Notes under the pieces: model-generated
What the model was told of the DNA's origin: nothing
Seen by the model: only the letters and a program-made list of their open reading frames with translations
Database searches by the model: none
Origin: Pomphorhynchus laevis
Lineage: Eukaryota > Acanthocephala > Palaeacanthocephala > Echinorhynchida > Pomphorhynchidae
Assembly (NCBI GenBank): GCA_012934845.2
Contig: WNNJ02000153.1
Coordinates: forward strand, 47,685 to 111,684
Reading direction: 5' to 3'
DNA length: 64,000 nucleotides
In this document: piece by piece, positions 36,768 to 46,222 of the stretch
Layout of the letters: each line of letters begins with the position of its first letter
Numbering within the stretch: position 1 is the stretch's first letter
Program-made: the position numbers and the translations under genes

Positions 36768-37041
36768 GTATTTATTTTAACGTTTTATTCTCGTATATCC
36801 AAAACAGAAAATTGAACATATTATAAATTAATTTATAAATAATTATATTTAAACGAGCTGTAAATTATTACAAATTAATTAATTTATTTATAAAATTAAT
36901 TATAAATTATTACAAATCGAAAATTGTAAAATTTGAAAATTATAAATTATTACTAATTAATTACAAATTATAAATTAATTTATAAATAATTATATTTAAA
37001 CGAGCTGTAAATTATTTTGATTTGCATAAATTTATAAATAG

Positions 37042-37108
37042 ACAATGAAGGCAAAGTGCTAACTTTGAAAACATTGAATTTGATAGGCTTTGTATCTAAA
37101 ACCGTTGA
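37042..37108 (+). repeat. 67-bp direct repeat, left copy
   Basis: Starts ACAATGAAGGCAAAGTGCTA and ends CTAAAACCGTTGA. It is identical over all 67 bases to 37355-37421 and flanks a LINE fragment. Confidence 0.95.
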
Positions 37109-37354
37109 GACCTGTTTCCTTACAGTAGCGATGTTGGATCATCAAAGGATATCGGGAACGGGAAATAACCGAGGAAACAAACTAAGACATTGGGAATGAC
37201 CAGAAAAAAATACAAAATATAAATTAAGAGCGAAGAATAATGGTAAACTCACTACTGACAGGATGAGTTTTCATTGTCGGGTGCCGTGTGACCAGGCAGT
37301 TGTACGAAGACAGCGGAAGATGTATCAACATCTAAAGCAGACTAGCCTTCATGA
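37109..37354 (+). mobile_element. 246-bp LINE 5' region fragment between 67-bp direct repeats
   Basis: Colinear with 42687-42935 of the LINE at 42.4-43.5 kb: both share TTTCCTTACAGTAGCGATGT, TTGTCGGGTGCCGTGTGACC and ACTAGCCTTCATG. It includes the start of the ORF just upstream of the endonuclease domain but neither endonuclease nor RT. An insertion of an internal or 5' LINE piece without its 3' end is unusual for target-primed reverse transcription. Confidence 0.8.
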
Positions 37355-37421
37355 ACAATGAAGGCAAAGTGCTAACTTTGAAAACATTGAATTTGATAGG
37401 CTTTGTATCTAAAACCGTTGA
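37355..37421 (+). repeat. 67-bp direct repeat, right copy
   Basis: Identical to 37042-37108. Read in frame it gives EGKVLTLKTLNLIGFVSKTV and continues to 37557 as a 68-codon frame with no recognised family. Confidence 0.95.
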
Positions 37422-37956
37422 ATCTATTTTTATAGCATATGAAGTATTTAAAATCCAATTTTTATTAAACCATAAAATTAAATATGAGTATTTATTAGAC
37501 AATATACATATCCATTATGCTAATTATTTCTTTAGTGTTGGATTAACTAACTTATAAATTAAGGATTTAGATAAATTAAATAATTAATAATTATAAATTA
37601 GAATTTAATTCAGAATAAAGTATAATCAAACGTTTTATATTTCATATTTATACATTTCACTTTTTTTGACTTTTAATGTTCCCAATTTCATCAAATTTAT
37701 TGATTTATTAATAGCCTTCCAAAACACAAAAAGGTTCAGATAAAAATGTAATAACGTATATTGTGTAGCCACTAATAAAGTAGCCACTCCTTATCTATTC
37801 GCTGGATTACCTTCTGGAATTCAGAAAATCTACGAATTCAGTTTTAAAAGGCATATGTATGATATCGTACGTGTACTAACGATATTTTCTATATTTTATT
37901 AACTGGCCTTGTTACTTAAATGTCATGTATGGGTATCGTACATTTAAGAAAATATG

Positions 37957-37991
37957 ATAGGCCAGAAAATATGATATATTTTCTGGCCTAT
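37957..37991. repeat. Perfect 16-bp hairpin
   Basis: ATAGGCCAGAAAATAT and its exact complement are separated by three bases. Could be the centre of a decayed foldback element. Confidence 0.8.
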
Positions 37992-38290
37992 TTATATTTA
38001 CCAGTCAGATAAATGTGATCGTTTTTTCTAATAGATGAAGCGATTTAATCTCTTGATTTATTAATTGCCTTCCAATATATAAGAGAAAATATATATGTTT
38101 TATGTATTTATATTTTGAATATTTAAGGCAAATATTTATTTTAATTATTTTATTTTACATAAAATAATACATCATTTTATTTTACATCATTTTTATTGAG
38201 TATAATTTATAATATTATGAATTGTAACAATAATTTATAATAATTTATAACATTATAATCGATATAATTTCCTACTAGTTACGTTATATT

Positions 38291-38488
38291 AATAAGAAAG
38301 ACTTTCAATACAACTTTTTTTAATTAACGCGATCAGAAAAGTTTAAACCTGCATGCTTTTTTACAACCTTCGTCGGGAAGCTTAACCCGGAATGCGCCTA
38401 CCACAGACACCTAGCTTCCAACGAGGGGTTTCGACCTTACTATACTCATCACTACAGGGTGGTCTCACCAGTGTGGCCTTGTAGCTAG
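38291..38488 (+). repeat. About 200-bp dispersed repeat, copy 1
   Basis: Shares AATAAGAAAGACTTTCAATA, GGGAAGCTTAACCCGGAATG and CACTACAGGGTGGTCTCACC with 39624-39819. It is GC-richer than its surroundings and has no ORF. It could be a SINE or short non-autonomous element. Read on the - strand it holds AGTGATGAG and GTCGAAAC blocks, but they do not make a valid hammerhead core. Confidence 0.85.
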
Positions 38489-38629
38489 ACAACTTCGACA
38501 ATACTTAATCCTTAGTAAACCTATGAAAGGAATTCACTAAACCTCTGAAAGGAATTCACTATATTAATAAGTTATTAATTAGTGTCTATTTGTTGTCAAT
38601 TAGTTATTTTATATATAAAATAACTAACT

Positions 38630-39275
38630 TTTTCCCTTAAATGGGTAAAGTCTTTGATAAGAGGATTGATGAGTCGATAGCCAGCGCTTCGATTAAATGT
38701 ATATTTAAGTAGCGCAGAAATAAACCCTTAATCCTTGTTTCCATGAGAAAGGGGATCGATATTGTTAAATATTTTCCCTTAAGGGAGAAGGGTGTGAAAT
38801 CTTTGAGAAGATGCTTGACGCTTCAATAGTTAGCGCTTCGATAATACTATCGAGGTGCTGACTTACCTCAAAATGACGCTTGATTATGGATGGCGTCAAT
38901 CATCTTCTCACAAACTTTGCCCCATCTTCCACCCCTTAAGATCTTGATCGAAGGTTTAACTAAGTTTTTTAAATGTGCGTTATTTCTTCCAGATCAAGTT
39001 TCAATATTTTTAAATAATGTATCAATAAAATGTACATATAATTTTATCTACATATTGAATTAAAGTATATATTTATACACTAATTTAGTAGTACAAAAAT
39101 AAACCCTTAATTCCCCTTCTCAAGGGGAAGAAGAATCGATAGTGCCTAAATTTTTCCCCTTTATCGGAAAAATATTTAGACAGCCAGCGCTTCAATAGCA
39201 TTATCGAATGGCTAGCTATCAAAGCGTCACGCATCTTCTCAAAGATTTCGCTCCCTGTTACCCTTTAAATGGAAT
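38630..39275. repeat. Imperfect inverted-repeat cluster
   Basis: Several blocks recur in both orientations: TTGAGAAGATGCTTGACGCT with ATCATCTTCTCACAAA and ACGCATCTTCTCAAAG; AGCGCTTCGAT/AGCGCTTCAATA; and CCCTTAAGGGAGAAGGG. This looks like two or more decayed foldback elements. Confidence 0.6.
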
Positions 39276-39623
39276 ATTTAAACACTATCATTTTATCTAC
39301 ATTTTGAATTAAAGTATAAATATATGTCTACGATCATTTTACAATGCATAATTTTCAGATTTCCATCGACAGTATGGACTAAGAAAATTTCTTCGTATTC
39401 TTCCGTACCCAAAGGATAGAAGGCAATTTTTGTTTTATTTTGTAAACCAAATAGGTCAATATGCATGACCAAAACGATGTATGAATTTATATAAAAGAAT
39501 TTTTATCGTGTGAGTAATTTATTATACCTAAGTATAGAATTCGATGCACACGAGTGTGGTTTTAAGAGAAGTAGTTATTAGTTAATTATTAATTAGTTGA
39601 AAACTACTGGTGACGTCATAAGA

Positions 39624-39819
39624 AATAAGAAAGACTTTCAATACAACTTTTTTAATTAACGCGATCAGAAAAGTTTAAACCTTCATGCTTTTTTACAAAT
39701 TTCGTCGGGAAGCTTAACCCGGAATGCGCCTACCACAGACGCCTAGCCTACAACGAGGCGTTTCGACATTAGTATACTCATCACTACAGGGTGGTCTCAC
39801 CAGTGTAGCCCTGTAGCTA
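39624..39819 (+). repeat. About 200-bp dispersed repeat, copy 2
   Basis: Same family as 38291-38488, with few substitutions and the same orientation. Confidence 0.85.
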
Positions 39820-40192
39820 CATAATATTAATATTAATATAGTAATATTACTATAATATTAAGCTATATATAATATTATAATCGATATATATATAATTTCC
39901 GTGAATAATCTCTTACGAATTGATTGTTTTACAATCAAAATCATTCTTTAAAAACGTTCATAAATGAACTTTTATAATTTCATTTTGTAAATGTTCGGAT
40001 GATTAGAAACAAATGCGATGATATAGAAATTCAACACCAAATTGTTATAGCCACATTATTTTCTTTAATTTTGGTTGAGGAATAAAATAATGACATGATT
40101 TAGAACTCATTCCTTGATGCTATGTATTTGATCCTATTTTCTATTATTTGATTCTATTTCAATCTTAACGAGCACTTAATTAGGTGTGAAAT

Positions 40193-40263
40193 TATCAAGT
40201 TATTAAAGTTATCAAGTTTTTCAAGTTTTTGAAGTTATCAAGTTATCAAGTTATAAAGTTATT
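40193..40263 (+). repeat. AAGTTATC minisatellite
   Basis: Repeated AAGTTATCAAGTTATTA-type units of 8-10 bp, about 320 bases upstream of the PLD gene. Confidence 0.8.
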
Positions 40264-40584
40264 AAAAACGTGTTATAAATTATTTTAAAATATTAATTCA
40301 ATAAAATTTGATATGCACATTGAATTCTTGACCCTAAGTTGTTCTGAGTTATGTGTTAAAAACATAAGCGGATTAAGTCGTTCGGTTATAAAATATTTCT
40401 CATTGATCAAATACTGAAATTTATTAGGAATCAGTAAGCTATAATTATCCAACATTGATAAACTTTAGAAATGCCGAGGTCAATCTGTTTTTATATTTTT
40501 AGTGTTATTTACAACTGATAAAATTCATATTTTTCTTATGACTTCATCACAAAATCGATATGTTTCTTAATAATTATAGGTATA

Positions 40585-41124
40585 TTGAAAATGAAATCTG
40601 AATCTGAAGTTTTATCTTCAAATAGAGATAGTTTCAATGATGATCATTACATTAACGGTGACGATGTTTACTTTTTCTCACCTGACCGAAAAGAAGAAGC
40701 AATAGATCTTCTCGAACGCCATGTAGCTCGCGCTACCAGTTCGGTCGACGTTTGTTCGTTTCTGCTATCTGATGGAAGACTAATATCTAAATTATACTTA
40801 AAGTTAATATCAGGAGTCAAAATCAGGATTATTCTAGATAGTCAAGCAATTCATTCCGATACTTTAAATAGCCTGAAACGTTTCGGCACCTGTATCAAAC
40901 TTGTTCGACTTGATAATCGTTCGTTCATTATGCATCACAAATTTATGATAATAGATGAGAGCATACTACTCACCGGATCGGCTAACTTCACACATACTTC
41001 ACTACGGTCTTCCGGCAGTTATGAAAATATAAATTTATTCCAACAAAGGTTGATTGTTAAACAATTTTTGAAAGAATTTGAAGATATTTGGTCAATCGCT
41101 GATATAGCGAACAATAAAATATAA
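40585..41124 (+). CDS. PLD6: Single-HKD phospholipase D family protein, MitoPLD/Zucchini-like
   Basis: 179 codons. The catalytic HKD motif is MHHKFMIIDESILLTGSANF: H117, K119 and D124 in H-x-K-x4-D spacing, followed by the G-S-x-N signature. The upstream half matches the family: YFFSPDRKEEAIDLLERHVA, ATSSVDVCSFLLSD, and GVKIRIILDSQ. One HKD in a short protein fits MitoPLD/Zucchini enzymes, which act as homodimers; in animals they are the outer mitochondrial membrane nuclease of piRNA maturation or a cardiolipin hydrolase. Their usual N-terminal membrane segment is absent here. An acceptor-like TTATAG at 40572-40577 just before the ATG leaves room for an upstream exon that might encode it. The ORF looks intact. 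Bacterial-type PLD nucleases share the motif, but the AT-rich context and spacing fit a resident eukaryotic gene. Confidence 0.85.
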   Translation: MKMKSESEVLSSNRDSFNDDHYINGDDVYFFSPDRKEEAIDLLERHVARATSSVDVCSFLLSDGRLISKLYLKLISGVKIRIILDSQAIHSDTLNSLKRFGTCIKLVRLDNRSFIMHHKFMIIDESILLTGSANFTHTSLRSSGSYENINLFQQRLIVKQFLKEFEDIWSIADIANNKI

Positions 41125-41438
41125 ATCTATCTTTTAATGGTATTTTATGTTAATTTTTGGGTAATTTTCTAAATTTAGAATTTGTTGTAATGATATTAAA
41201 TATTAAGCGGCACTGCCCTGACTGATTGACTTATTTAACTAATCATAAGTTATAAATTTATCTTGTATAGATGCTAACTTCTTGCTTTGTTAGGCCCAGC
41301 ACGAATGATTTTTCTCAATTTACATGCATTTTCGAATCGTATATTTTATAATATATAAATATTATATATTAAATAATTATATTAAATATAATATATTTAT
41401 AATGATAATAATTTATAATTTTGATACTAAAAACTTAA
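41125..41438. other. 3' flank of the PLD gene
   Basis: AT-rich. No clear AATAAA directly after the stop codon was singled out, and no other feature was recognised. Confidence 0.4.
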
Positions 41439-41749
41439 TGCGGGCGAAACTAAAATGGCTGTGACAATGGGGCCGTTAGTAGTCAGGGTGTATGGAATTG
41501 GATATCATGAAGGAAGGATTCTGTAGCTAGTTTTCAATGCGAAAGTCACCTCGTGTGACCTAGCAACTATTCATTACATAAATAAGCATCCATCAAAGGA
41601 TCACCAGTCCCGATTTCAATCGATCTTCATGATCTCATACAATAAAATCTATAATAAGCATGCCAGAGAACCATCTCGGACAATGCAGTTTCTGGATATC
41701 ATGATGGAAGGTTTCATATACTGTGTGAAATCTGGTAATCCTGGATTCG

Positions 41750-41802
41750 TAGCCTAGCAGTCAAGAGCGCAAGCCAAGTACGGAGAGCGACAGCTCGAAT
41801 CT
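41750..41802 (+). promoter_or_regulatory. tRNA-like internal Pol III promoter (A and B boxes)
   Basis: An A-box-like TAGCCTAGCAG at 41750-41760 and a B-box-like AGCTCGAATCT at 41792-41802 lie 31 bases apart, within the range of tRNA-derived SINEs. The A box is kept in the copy near 44979 but the B box is not. Confidence 0.6.
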
Positions 41803-41842
41803 CGGAAAGGTTAAATTTCAAAAGGCGAAAAGTTGGTAGTCA

Positions 41843-41932
41843 GCCTTCTGATGAGCCCGGGGCTACCAACACGTGGCAACAAGCGGTCGAAACTAAAATG
41901 GCTGTGACAATGGGGCCGTTAGTAGTCAGGGT
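41843..41932 (+). ncRNA. Hammerhead ribozyme, family H-A, copy 1
   Basis: The conserved CTGATGA at 41848-41854 is followed by stem II (GCCC, with GGTC as partner; GGGC in the other copies), then GAA at 41889-41891. Stem III is A-C-T-A paired with T-A-G-T, with a long loop that can pair further. The cleavage triplet GTC ends at 41927. Stem I is GCCTT (41843-41847) against AGGGT (41928-41932), with two wobble pairs. Core nucleotides fit the hammerhead consensus; the weak stem I and mutated stem II make this copy uncertain. Confidence 0.6.
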
Positions 41933-42095
41933 GTATGGAATTGGATATCATGAGGGAAGGATTATGTAGCAGATTTTCAATGCGAAAGTCACCTTGTGCG
42001 ACCTGTCAACTATTCAATAGATAAATAAGCATCCATAACAGGATCACCAGTTCCGATTTCAATCGATCTTCATGATATCATACTATATATACATA

Positions 42096-42419
42096 TCTAT
42101 AAAAGATTTGCTAGTGTACAAATTAAATGTAGCATAGTGAGAACCGCCTTCCAAGATCAGTTTTTCGAGATTTATTTTATAGATATCGCAATAATAATTG
42201 AAAACAGGAATAATCTTCACTTTTTATTTTTACATGTTTCGGACTACTGCCTTTATCAAAAACACACTACAACCAGTTGTACTGTGTTTTTAAACTCTAA
42301 TTTAATTAGTAATATTAGTAGTTCTAAAATTTAGAAAATATGAAAAATTTAGAATTTTGTAAAATGTGATTGGGCCGCTAGGTGCCAGTCGATTAAGTAT
42401 TAAACTGGCACATATTGCC
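42096..42419. other. Spacer, no recognisable feature
   Basis: Holds a 65-codon + strand frame without recognisable motifs. Confidence 0.4.
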
Positions 42420-43515
42420 AATTAGCCTGTTCGTGGAGCGGCTCAGGCAACGTATGTTCGACACTCGTCGATCAACGGCTAAATAATTGGTCGGTTTGCA
42501 TCATCCGTAGGGATAGTCTTTTTATAGACTATATCAGATCCCTCTGATGATTCCAACGGCGGATTAGACAATCGACGAAAAGGCTAAAGAGAGTTAAAGG
42601 ATATTGGGAAAGGGAGATAGCCGAACAAAATCACTCCGATGACTCTACGGCCGATTGGACAATGGACGAAAAGGCAGAAGAAAGTATCGGATACCTGTTT
42701 CCTTACAGTAGCGATGTTGGATCATCAAAGGATATCGGGACGGGAGATAGCGAAACAAACGAACCAAGACAATGGAAATGACTAGCAAAATAAATACAAA
42801 ATATAAATTAAGAGCTAAGAACAATGGTCAACTCACCACTGACAGGCGTTTTTATTGTCGGGTGCCGTGTGACCAGACAGTTGTACAGAGACAGCGAAAG
42901 AGGCATCAACATCCGAAGCGGACTAGCCTTCATGTAGGAACGTGGAATGTCATCTCGCTGGCGGGGAAGAAACCATAATTAGTTTAAGAGATATTTCGCT
43001 TCGATTTAGAAACAGTCGGAGTGACTTCTCTTCACTATTCTGGAACTAGAACTAAACTTTAGGATCAATGTTGAACCTTGAACTATTCGAGAGTTACGAA
43101 CGGAAAGCGATGACAGGCGGGTGTAGGGATACTTACAAGTCCTCAGTTGTCGTTCGTGGTAAAGAGGTTTAACCAAGTGAACAAAAAGCTGGTGTATCTT
43201 AGACTTTTAGTCAAAGATAAAAATGAGATAAATGTTGTGTGTGCGTATGCTCCCAACATTATCTCGGAATACTCACCCTTTGTGGAAGATCTCCAGTCTC
43301 TGCTTGATAGTACTCCTGTTAGAGATTCCCTCGTTTTATTAGGTGACTTCAATGCTCGTGTTAGTAGGTCAGTGGCACTTGGAAGGGAATGTTGGGGAGG
43401 AACGGACTGTATGATCTGAATGCGAGTGGTGTTGAATTATTGCACTTTTGTTCTCGTAACAATTTGTGCATAATCAACACCATGTTTGAACATAAGGGGA
43501 AATCCATAGACATAC
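42420..43515 (+). mobile_element. APE-type LINE fragment: 5' UTR and endonuclease domain (copy F)
   Basis: Two diverged tandem units of about 94 bp in the 5' UTR (from about 42538 and 42632, each with GACAATNGACGAAAAGGC) precede a frame with CRVPCDQTVVQRQRKRHQ and LHVGTWNVISLAGKK, the start of an AP-like endonuclease. After a break, 43147-43419 encodes NVVCAYAPNIISEYSPFVED and LVLLGDFNARV. A further stretch (43420-43515) reads, in another frame, the TNTMFEHKG-like segment. The wording of these motifs matches the LINE family often annotated as craniofacial-development-protein-2-like. RT is missing; the element is cut at 43515 by a different LINE. Confidence 0.8.
43147..43419 (+). pseudogene. 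LINE AP-endonuclease domain, partial
   Basis: 90 open codons from within the endonuclease. VYLRLLVKDKNEINVVCAYA contains the conserved beta strand and PN segment, and SLVLLGDFNARVS holds the catalytic GDFNA motif of APE-type nucleases. The remaining motifs are out of frame or absent. Confidence 0.8.
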
Positions 43516-44480
43516 ATGGCCCCTTCAGAAAAGAAAAAAATGTTGAGTAAAGTAAGCAACAATTCAGCGTCGGAGCATCAAAGCTCCCCACTTTTTGCTG
43601 ATTTTCCTGTCAAAAACGTCAACGGGGATCAGGTAAGGAGTGTTGTATCTTCCTCTACTTCGGATTCCGGCATCAAAGTTAGTAAAGATTTGTGTAATTC
43701 TGTCGCTGACATGGGGTTGCTTCCCCCAATTCCAAAGCAAGCTAATTTATGTGTAATTAATGCACTAAAACCAATTGAAAAACAACCTGTTTTCAACATT
43801 TCTGAGAAAATATGTAGATAAAATATCAAATCGGGTCATATTTAACACAGTGAAAATATCGGAAAATTCCTTGAGAGGGTCTTTTGTCAACAGCTGCACA
43901 ATGAGAGATTATCATGAATATTTCGCCCAGAACCAATCTCATATAGGTACTATCACCTTGAAACCTGTACAATGCACACTAAAAATCAGTAACTTTCCGG
44001 TGTCTTTCTGATGATGACTCTAATGTATCAAGGTAATCATTTGGCCTCCATTCGGTGAGGCAAGTCAGGGGAAGGGGAGCGATCCTCTCCCTGTGGCATT
44101 CTGCAATGCTGATTTTGACCCAGCCTGATATTGGCGAAATCCTCATCCAACCCATTCCTGGGATTCAATTTAAGATTTTTTCTTATTGAAGAGAATAATG
44201 ACTTATCCGCACTGTAATAAGTGCCATGCATGGGGACACTGGGGGGTCCTCATGTGAAAAGACTACGGTTTGTAGTGAATGTGCCTCTTGTGCATGTCAG
44301 AAAATGAGCATAGGTGAGAGATGCCTTGCCACTCATTCCTGCGTCAATTGCGTGGGGCAACATCTCGCGTGGTCACGGCGGTGTCAGCACTTTAAGAATT
44401 ACAGGCAACTGTTTGAAAAAACGTCATTCATCAAACAATTTGCTACTGCTGCATCCCAACCACCGGATTGAATGTCAGAT
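43516..44480 (+). mobile_element. Non-LTR retrotransposon ORF1 with zinc knuckles, decayed (copy G)
   Basis: Starts with an ATG (MAPSEKKKMLSKVSNNSASE) and continues, with several frame breaks, to zinc-knuckle modules at about 44210-44400: CNKCHAWGHWG, then CSECASCACQ and HSCVNCVGQHLAWSRRC. Tandem CCHC knuckles near the end of ORF1, the last followed by QHFKNYRQLF, are typical of jockey/R1-like ORF1 nucleic-acid-binding proteins. No ORF2 follows; ribozyme repeats begin at 44545. Confidence 0.7.
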
Positions 44481-44544
44481 TCTGACATCATACATTTGAT
44501 GGATAATATTAAGAAATCTATCCTATCTCATATATATATATCAC

Positions 44545-44825
44545 TATGTTTTCCTCATGAAGAGGCATAAACACCAGGCAGCATTCTATATATCCTCATC
44601 AGACTAAGAAATAGAACCGAATTATTCTTGCATTATTCAAAGTCGCTACGTATGCCCAGTCATTCTACGTGTGACGACAAACTTCACAACGGTATACGCG
44701 TTTCGCTCTAACGTAGCTCATCAGTGCCGTGACTTCTATAAACATCTATAGGCACCTTAACACACGCTTAAACAGTGTTTAAAGCTCGAAAAACAGAAAT
44801 ACCCTTAATTCCCTCCGATGATATA
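44545..44825 (-). repeat. Hammerhead satellite, family H-C, single inverted unit
   Basis: Matches the 462-bp satellite at 45946-46925 in opposite orientation: TAGCGACTTTGAATAATGCA, GACTGGGCATACGTAGC and GAGCTTTAAACACTGTTTAA are shared as complements. It holds the ribozyme at 44689-44730. Confidence 0.85.
44689..44730 (-). ncRNA. Hammerhead ribozyme, family H-C, copy 1
   Basis: On the - strand: stem I strand ACGGCA, CTGATGA, a stem II hairpin closed by GCT..AGC, GAA, the self-complementary ACGCGT as a three-pair stem III, the residue A at the cleavage site, then TACCGT pairing back to stem I with one mismatch. See copy 2 for the best version. Confidence 0.7.
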
Positions 44826-45202
44826 GATTGAAGGAAGGATTAATTCATGAAGGAAGGATTCTGTAGCTGGTTTTCAATGCGAAAGTCACCTCGTGTGACC
44901 TAGCCACTATTCATTATGCAGTTTCTGGATATCATGATGGAAGGTTTCATATACTGTGTATCTGGTACTGGATTCGTAGCCTAGCAGTCAAGTGTGAAGC
45001 GTATACCGTTGTTATACCAAAAGGCAGTTGGTAGTCAGCCTTCTGACGAGCCCGGGGCTACCAACATGTGGCAAAAAGCGGGCGAAACGAAAACGGTTGT
45101 GGCAATGGCGCCGTTAGTAGTCAGGGTGTATGGAATTGGATATCATGAAGGAAGGATTCTGTAGCTGGTTTTCAATGCGAAAGTCACCTCGTGTGACCTA
45201 GC

Positions 45203-45206
<4 letters not shown>
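44826..45206 (+). mobile_element. Hammerhead-bearing SINE-like repeat, family H-A, second locus
   Basis: Two partial units again surround a tRNA-like A box (GTAGCCTAGCAGTCAAG at about 44978). The complete ribozyme is at 45038-45127. The right unit is interrupted at 45207 by a long AT dinucleotide run. Sequence is close to 41440-42095, so both loci descend from the same tandem form. Confidence 0.8.
45038..45127 (+). ncRNA. Hammerhead ribozyme, family H-A, copy 2
   Basis: CTGACGA at 45043-45049 (the fifth position is the variable position 7 of the core). Stem II is GCCC with GGGC. GAA follows at 45084-45086, and the cleavage triplet GTC ends at 45122. Stem I is GCCTT against AGGGT. Stem II is perfect here, while stem III (ACGA against TAGT) has one mismatch at its first three pairs and AACGG/CCGTT pairing further out. 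Confidence 0.65.

Positions 45207-45277
<71 letters not shown>
45207..45277. repeat. AT dinucleotide microsatellite
   Basis: About 70 bases of uninterrupted TA repeats separating two ribozyme repeat families. Confidence 0.95.
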
Positions 45278-45280
<3 letters not shown>

Positions 45281-45435
45281 TCTTACGAGATCATGTATGT
45301 ATATTACAAAGGAAACACCACAGCCGCTTGGGATACTCAGAGGACCAATAATTAAATTAGAGGTTTGATTCAACCAGGACTGTCTATTACACCTATCTGC
45401 TTCTCTCTATATATAGAGAATTTCATGCTCCTACA

Positions 45436-45484
45436 CTGCAAGACGGCGTCCCGTTTCGGCTTTGAGAAGCATAATCAGTTGCAG
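45436..45484 (-). ncRNA. Hammerhead ribozyme, family H-B, copy 1
   Basis: Read on the - strand: stem I CTGCAA, core CTGATTA (one change from CTGATGA), stem II TGCTT with AAGCC around loop CTCA, GAA, stem III ACGG with CCGT around loop GACG, then C at the cleavage point, and TTGCAG closing stem I perfectly. Cleavage is predicted between 45442 and 45441. The changed core base and one stem II mismatch probably weaken this copy. Confidence 0.8.
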
Positions 45485-45778
45485 CAGTACAATGTATACA
45501 CATGAAAAAATGCTATATATAGATTAAAGCAGAAAGAATTCACTATATGCTAATTGCATGACGTATCTTCGCTTTCGAAGCTAATGCAGTAAATTCTTTA
45601 CAGTGAAATAGACATCAACGGGATCACTAAATGACCAATATAATCAATTACAAAAGATACAGCGCCGCCGCCAGGATCCTCAGAGAACCAATAAATAAAT
45701 CAAAGGTTTGATTCAACCAGGAGTGTCTATTACACCTATCAGATTATCTCTATATATAGAGAATTTCATGATTCTACA

Positions 45779-45827
45779 CTGCAAGACGGCGTACCGTTTT
45801 GTCTTTGAGAAGCCTCATCAGTTGCAG
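45779..45827 (-). ncRNA. Hammerhead ribozyme, family H-B, copy 2
   Basis: Same architecture as copy 1 with the CTGATGA core intact, stem II GGCTT with AAGAC (one mismatch), AAAA in place of GAAA, stem III ACGG with CCGT around loop TACG, cleavage triplet GTC, and perfect six-pair stem I (CTGCAA with TTGCAG). The two copies carry different defects, and each shows the consensus base where the other is mutated. Confidence 0.85.
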
Positions 45828-46222
45828 CAGTACAAAGGATACACATGAAAGCAGAAAGAATTCATTATATGCTTATAGTATACCTCATGAGAAGGCATAA
45901 ACACCATGCAGCATTCTACATATCATAGAATGCATAGAAAACAAAGTGATTTATTTATGAGTACACCAGTGAGTGTCCCAGGGCAGGTGTAACAACAAAT
46001 TATATTTTATATATTTGTACACTTTAAAGTGTCCCTGTAAACCAGCATTTCTATTAAAAGGAATTTAGTGCCTGATGCATGGTTAAACTGTAATAGTCAC
46101 TGCCATGCACATAGCGTATGGTTAATTCTCTCCGATGACTCAGATTAAGGGTAAGTCTGTTTTTCGAGCTTCAGACATTATTTAAGCGTGTGTTAAGGTG
46201 CCTATGGATGATTAATAAAGTC

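Larger units (their letters stand above)
41440..42095 (+). mobile_element. Hammerhead-bearing SINE-like tandem repeat, family H-A, about 1.5 units
   Basis: The unit is 443 bp measured between equivalent ribozyme cleavage points (41484 and 41927). Units are nearly identical over GGGGCCGTTAGTAGTCAGGG, TTGGATATCATGA and GCGAAAGTCACCT. The complete unit holds a tRNA-like Pol III promoter (41750-41802) and a hammerhead core (41843-41932). The left unit starts inside the ribozyme at the GGGC strand of stem II. A related composite is at 44826-45206. The combination of Pol III boxes and hammerhead resembles the SINE-like satellites of schistosomes. Confidence 0.75.
45320..45860 (-). mobile_element. 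Hammerhead retrozyme-like tandem dimer, family H-B, 343-bp unit
   Basis: Two diverged units share GTTTGATTCAACCAGGA, GTGTCTATTACACCTATC, TATATATAGAGAATTTCATG and a complete hammerhead each (45436-45484 and 45779-45827). The distance between cleavage points is 343 bases. No ORF and no Pol III boxes are seen. Tandem copies of a few hundred bases with one type I hammerhead per unit match the definition of animal retrozymes. Confidence 0.8.

Noticed and set aside
38291-38488. Possible hammerhead on the - strand (AGTGATGAG ... GTCGAAAC), also in the copy at 39624-39819
   Set aside because: The invariant C of CTGATGA is replaced in both copies, and the sequence between the two blocks does not form a stem II.
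41750-41820. A functional tRNA gene
   Set aside because: A and B boxes are present but the acceptor, D, anticodon and T arms cannot be folded into a cloverleaf; it is better explained as a SINE-like Pol III promoter.
45143-45373. 76-codon - strand frame with a long YIYIYI run
   Set aside because: It is simply the translated AT dinucleotide repeat flanked by ribozyme repeats.
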